Shown here: piece by piece, positions 62,721 through 64,000 of the stretch | Layout of the letters: each line of letters begins with the position of its first letter | Numbering within the stretch: the first letter of the stretch is position 1 | Assembly: GCA_900766265.1 (NCBI GenBank) | Contig: CAAFUS010000015.1 | Location: forward strand, 62,001-126,000 | Direction: 5' to 3' | Length of the DNA stretch: 64,000 nt | Source: Pseudomonadaceae bacterium | GTDB lineage: Bacteria > Pseudomonadota > Gammaproteobacteria > Pseudomonadales > Pseudomonadaceae | Program-made: the position numbers and the translations under genes | The notes under the pieces: model-generated | What the model was told of the DNA's origin: nothing | What the model saw: only the letters and a program-made list of their open reading frames with translations | Database searches by the model: none

Positions 62721-63950
62721 TTATGCCGATTTCATCGGCAGTACCGGCTTGAGTACGGGCGCGACGGGCGCGACAGGGGTGACGGGCGATACGGGCAGGC
62801 GGGCGGCATAAACCATCTGGCCGTCGTGCAATACGGCTTCGTGCACCCGTGCCTCTACGAAACCCCTGATTTCCTGCTCGAAACGTTCACCGGCGAATCG
62901 TTCGGCGTTGCGCCGGCAGGCCTGTGGCGACAGGCGATGAGCCTCCGTTTCGAACTGATGCACCGCGCCGATGATCGATGTCACCGTTTGCTCGGGGTAG
63001 AACACCCCGGTCGGATCGTCTTTTTCGAGTCCGCGTACGGTTTCCAGCACGCCGCCCTTGCCGTAGGCAATTACCGGCGTGCCACAGGCCTGCGCCTCGA
63101 TTGGAGCGATACCGAAGTCTTCCTCGGCGGCAAAGACGAACGCCCGGGCGCGCTGCATGTAGTCGAGTACGGACTCGAAGTTCTGGTAGCCGAGCAGCGT
63201 CACGTTGGGGCCGGCTGCTTCCCTGGCCTTCTCCCACTCGGGCCCGGTGCCGATGACCACCAGACGCTTGTCCGGCATGGCGGAGAACGCCTCGATGATC
63301 AGCGGGATCTTCTTATAAGGGACCATCCGCGATGTGGTCAGGTAGAAGTCCTCTTTTTCCTCGCTGAGAGTGAATGCCTCGGTATCGACCGGCGGGTAGA
63401 TCACAGTGGAGTGGCGGCGGTAGGTTTTGTTGATTCGCCGCCCAATGAACTGGGAACTGGCGATGAATTCGTCAACGCCACTGGCGGTGCGTTGGTCCCA
63501 GAGACGCATGTAGTGCAGCAGCATGCGCGCTAGCTGCGCTTTGAAACCCGTGTTCAAGCCTGACTCGTGGAGGTATTGGTGTTGCAGATCCCAGGCGTAG
63601 CGAATCGGGGAATACACATAACTGATGTGCACCTGATTCGGGCCCGTGATCACACCCTTGGCGACCGCATGGCTACTGGACAGGATAAGGTCATACGCCG
63701 ACATATCCAGCTGCTCGATTGCCAGCGGCATCAGCGGCAAATAGTTCCGATAATTCGTCTTCGCTCTGGGCAAGCGCTGGATAAAAGTGGTCTGGGCGCG
63801 CTTCCCGCCTAAGCGCGCCCGGTCTTCGTCGGAAAGAAAGTCGATGACCGAGAACAGGTCGGCTTCCGGCCAGACTTTGCAGAAGCCGGCCAGTACGCGC
63901 TCGGCACCTGCGTACGTCACCAGCCAGTCGTGAACGATGGCAATTTTCAT
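62721..63950 (-). CDS. Glycosyltransferase family 4
   Basis: A 409-residue GT-B glycosyltransferase. N-terminal MKIAIVHDWLVTYAGAERVL, then TRMVPYKKIPLIIEAF-like region and EDFGIAPIEAQACGTPVIAY, which contains the Ex7E motif. It transfers a sugar from a nucleotide donor. The C-terminus ends in an unusual Pro/Val repeat (SPVTPVAPVAPVLKPVLP, near residues 387-404). It is the first visible gene of the operon; anything upstream is outside the window except 50 bases. Confidence 0.93.
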   Translation of the reverse strand: MKIAIVHDWLVTYAGAERVLAGFCKVWPEADLFSVIDFLSDEDRARLGGKRAQTTFIQRLPRAKTNYRNYLPLMPLAIEQLDMSAYDLILSSSHAVAKGVITGPNQVHISYVYSPIRYAWDLQHQYLHESGLNTGFKAQLARMLLHYMRLWDQRTASGVDEFIASSQFIGRRINKTYRRHSTVIYPPVDTEAFTLSEEKEDFYLTTSRMVPYKKIPLIIEAFSAMPDKRLVVIGTGPEWEKAREAAGPNVTLLGYQNFESVLDYMQRARAFVFAAEEDFGIAPIEAQACGTPVIAYGKGGVLETVRGLEKDDPTGVFYPEQTVTSIIGAVHQFETEAHRLSPQACRRNAERFAGERFEQEIRGFVEARVHEAVLHDGQMVYAARLPVSPVTPVAPVAPVLKPVLPMKSA

Positions 63951-64000
63951 GGGTGGACCTTTTTAATGAGCGATCGGAACGACGGTTTTTTACATGGCGC

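Noticed and set aside
1..64000. tRNA, rRNA, CRISPR arrays, IS elements
   Set aside because: None of the characteristic sequences or regular spacer repeats were seen on either strand by eye.

Overview
The window is GC-rich, densely packed bacterial DNA with short intergenic gaps, strong GGAG-type ribosome binding sites and many LysR, AraC and TetR regulators. Protein content points to a gammaproteobacterium of the Pseudomonadaceae, probably a Stutzerimonas/Pseudomonas stutzeri-like chromosome: the cytochrome c-551 is of the Pseudomonas nirM type, the RNase Z starts like pseudomonad ZiPD proteins, and sensor kinases, a CHASE4-PAS-GGDEF-EAL protein, an SH3-domain protein and a DctP protein fit. 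I see no rRNA, tRNA, CRISPR array, integrase, complete IS element, phage genes or replication origin. The species call is inference.

Layout. 1-5.4 kb: 3' end of a leuD-type gene, TerC membrane protein, flavin-reductase-like protein, AraC regulator, SnoaL-like protein, first WrbA copy and a LysR regulator divergent from a pirin. 6.4-11.2 kb: redox island of a small monooxygenase and three short-chain dehydrogenases (SDRs) ending with an AraC regulator; a 138-bp element occurs twice here, each time ahead of a redox gene. 11.3-16.7 kb: transporter/SDR pair with a divergent LysR gene, and a tetR-MFS pair with a palindromic operator. 16.8-18.6 kb: small envelope proteins (DUF1090, DUF6152, a membrane partner) and a disordered acidic protein.

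18.7-32.5 kb: signalling and metabolism block with two soluble hybrid histidine kinases, a PhoD-like phosphatase, RNase Z, the c-di-GMP protein, a serine hydrolase and an unusual pyruvate-kinase-like protein. 32.6-39.4 kb: EamA exporter, glyoxalase-fold protein with divergent LysR, topoisomerase III, a small secreted protein and a membrane alpha/beta hydrolase. 39.6-44 kb: curlin-repeat protein, phytase-like esterase, SH3 protein, DUF1348 protein and a small membrane protein. 44-51.3 kb: LysR/MFS divergent pair, second WrbA copy, methyltransferase, chromate transporter, orphan DctP and a small membrane protein.

51.4-58.8 kb: acyl-CoA dehydrogenase, cytochrome c-551, small acidic protein, MdtD-type exporter, and a complete polar amino-acid ABC operon followed by the wreck of an amidase gene. 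58.8-64 kb: minus-strand operon of two glycosyltransferases, a small protein, a membrane acyltransferase and a SAF-domain dehydrogenase, most likely for a surface polysaccharide.

The most unusual items are the duplicated leader element, the stand-alone curlin-repeat protein, the pyruvate-kinase-like protein with an extra N-terminal domain, the amidase remnant, the two near-identical WrbA genes, and the SAF dehydrogenase in the polysaccharide operon. I did not find a system I can confidently call undescribed; the duplicated element and the curlin-like gene are the best candidates for follow-up.
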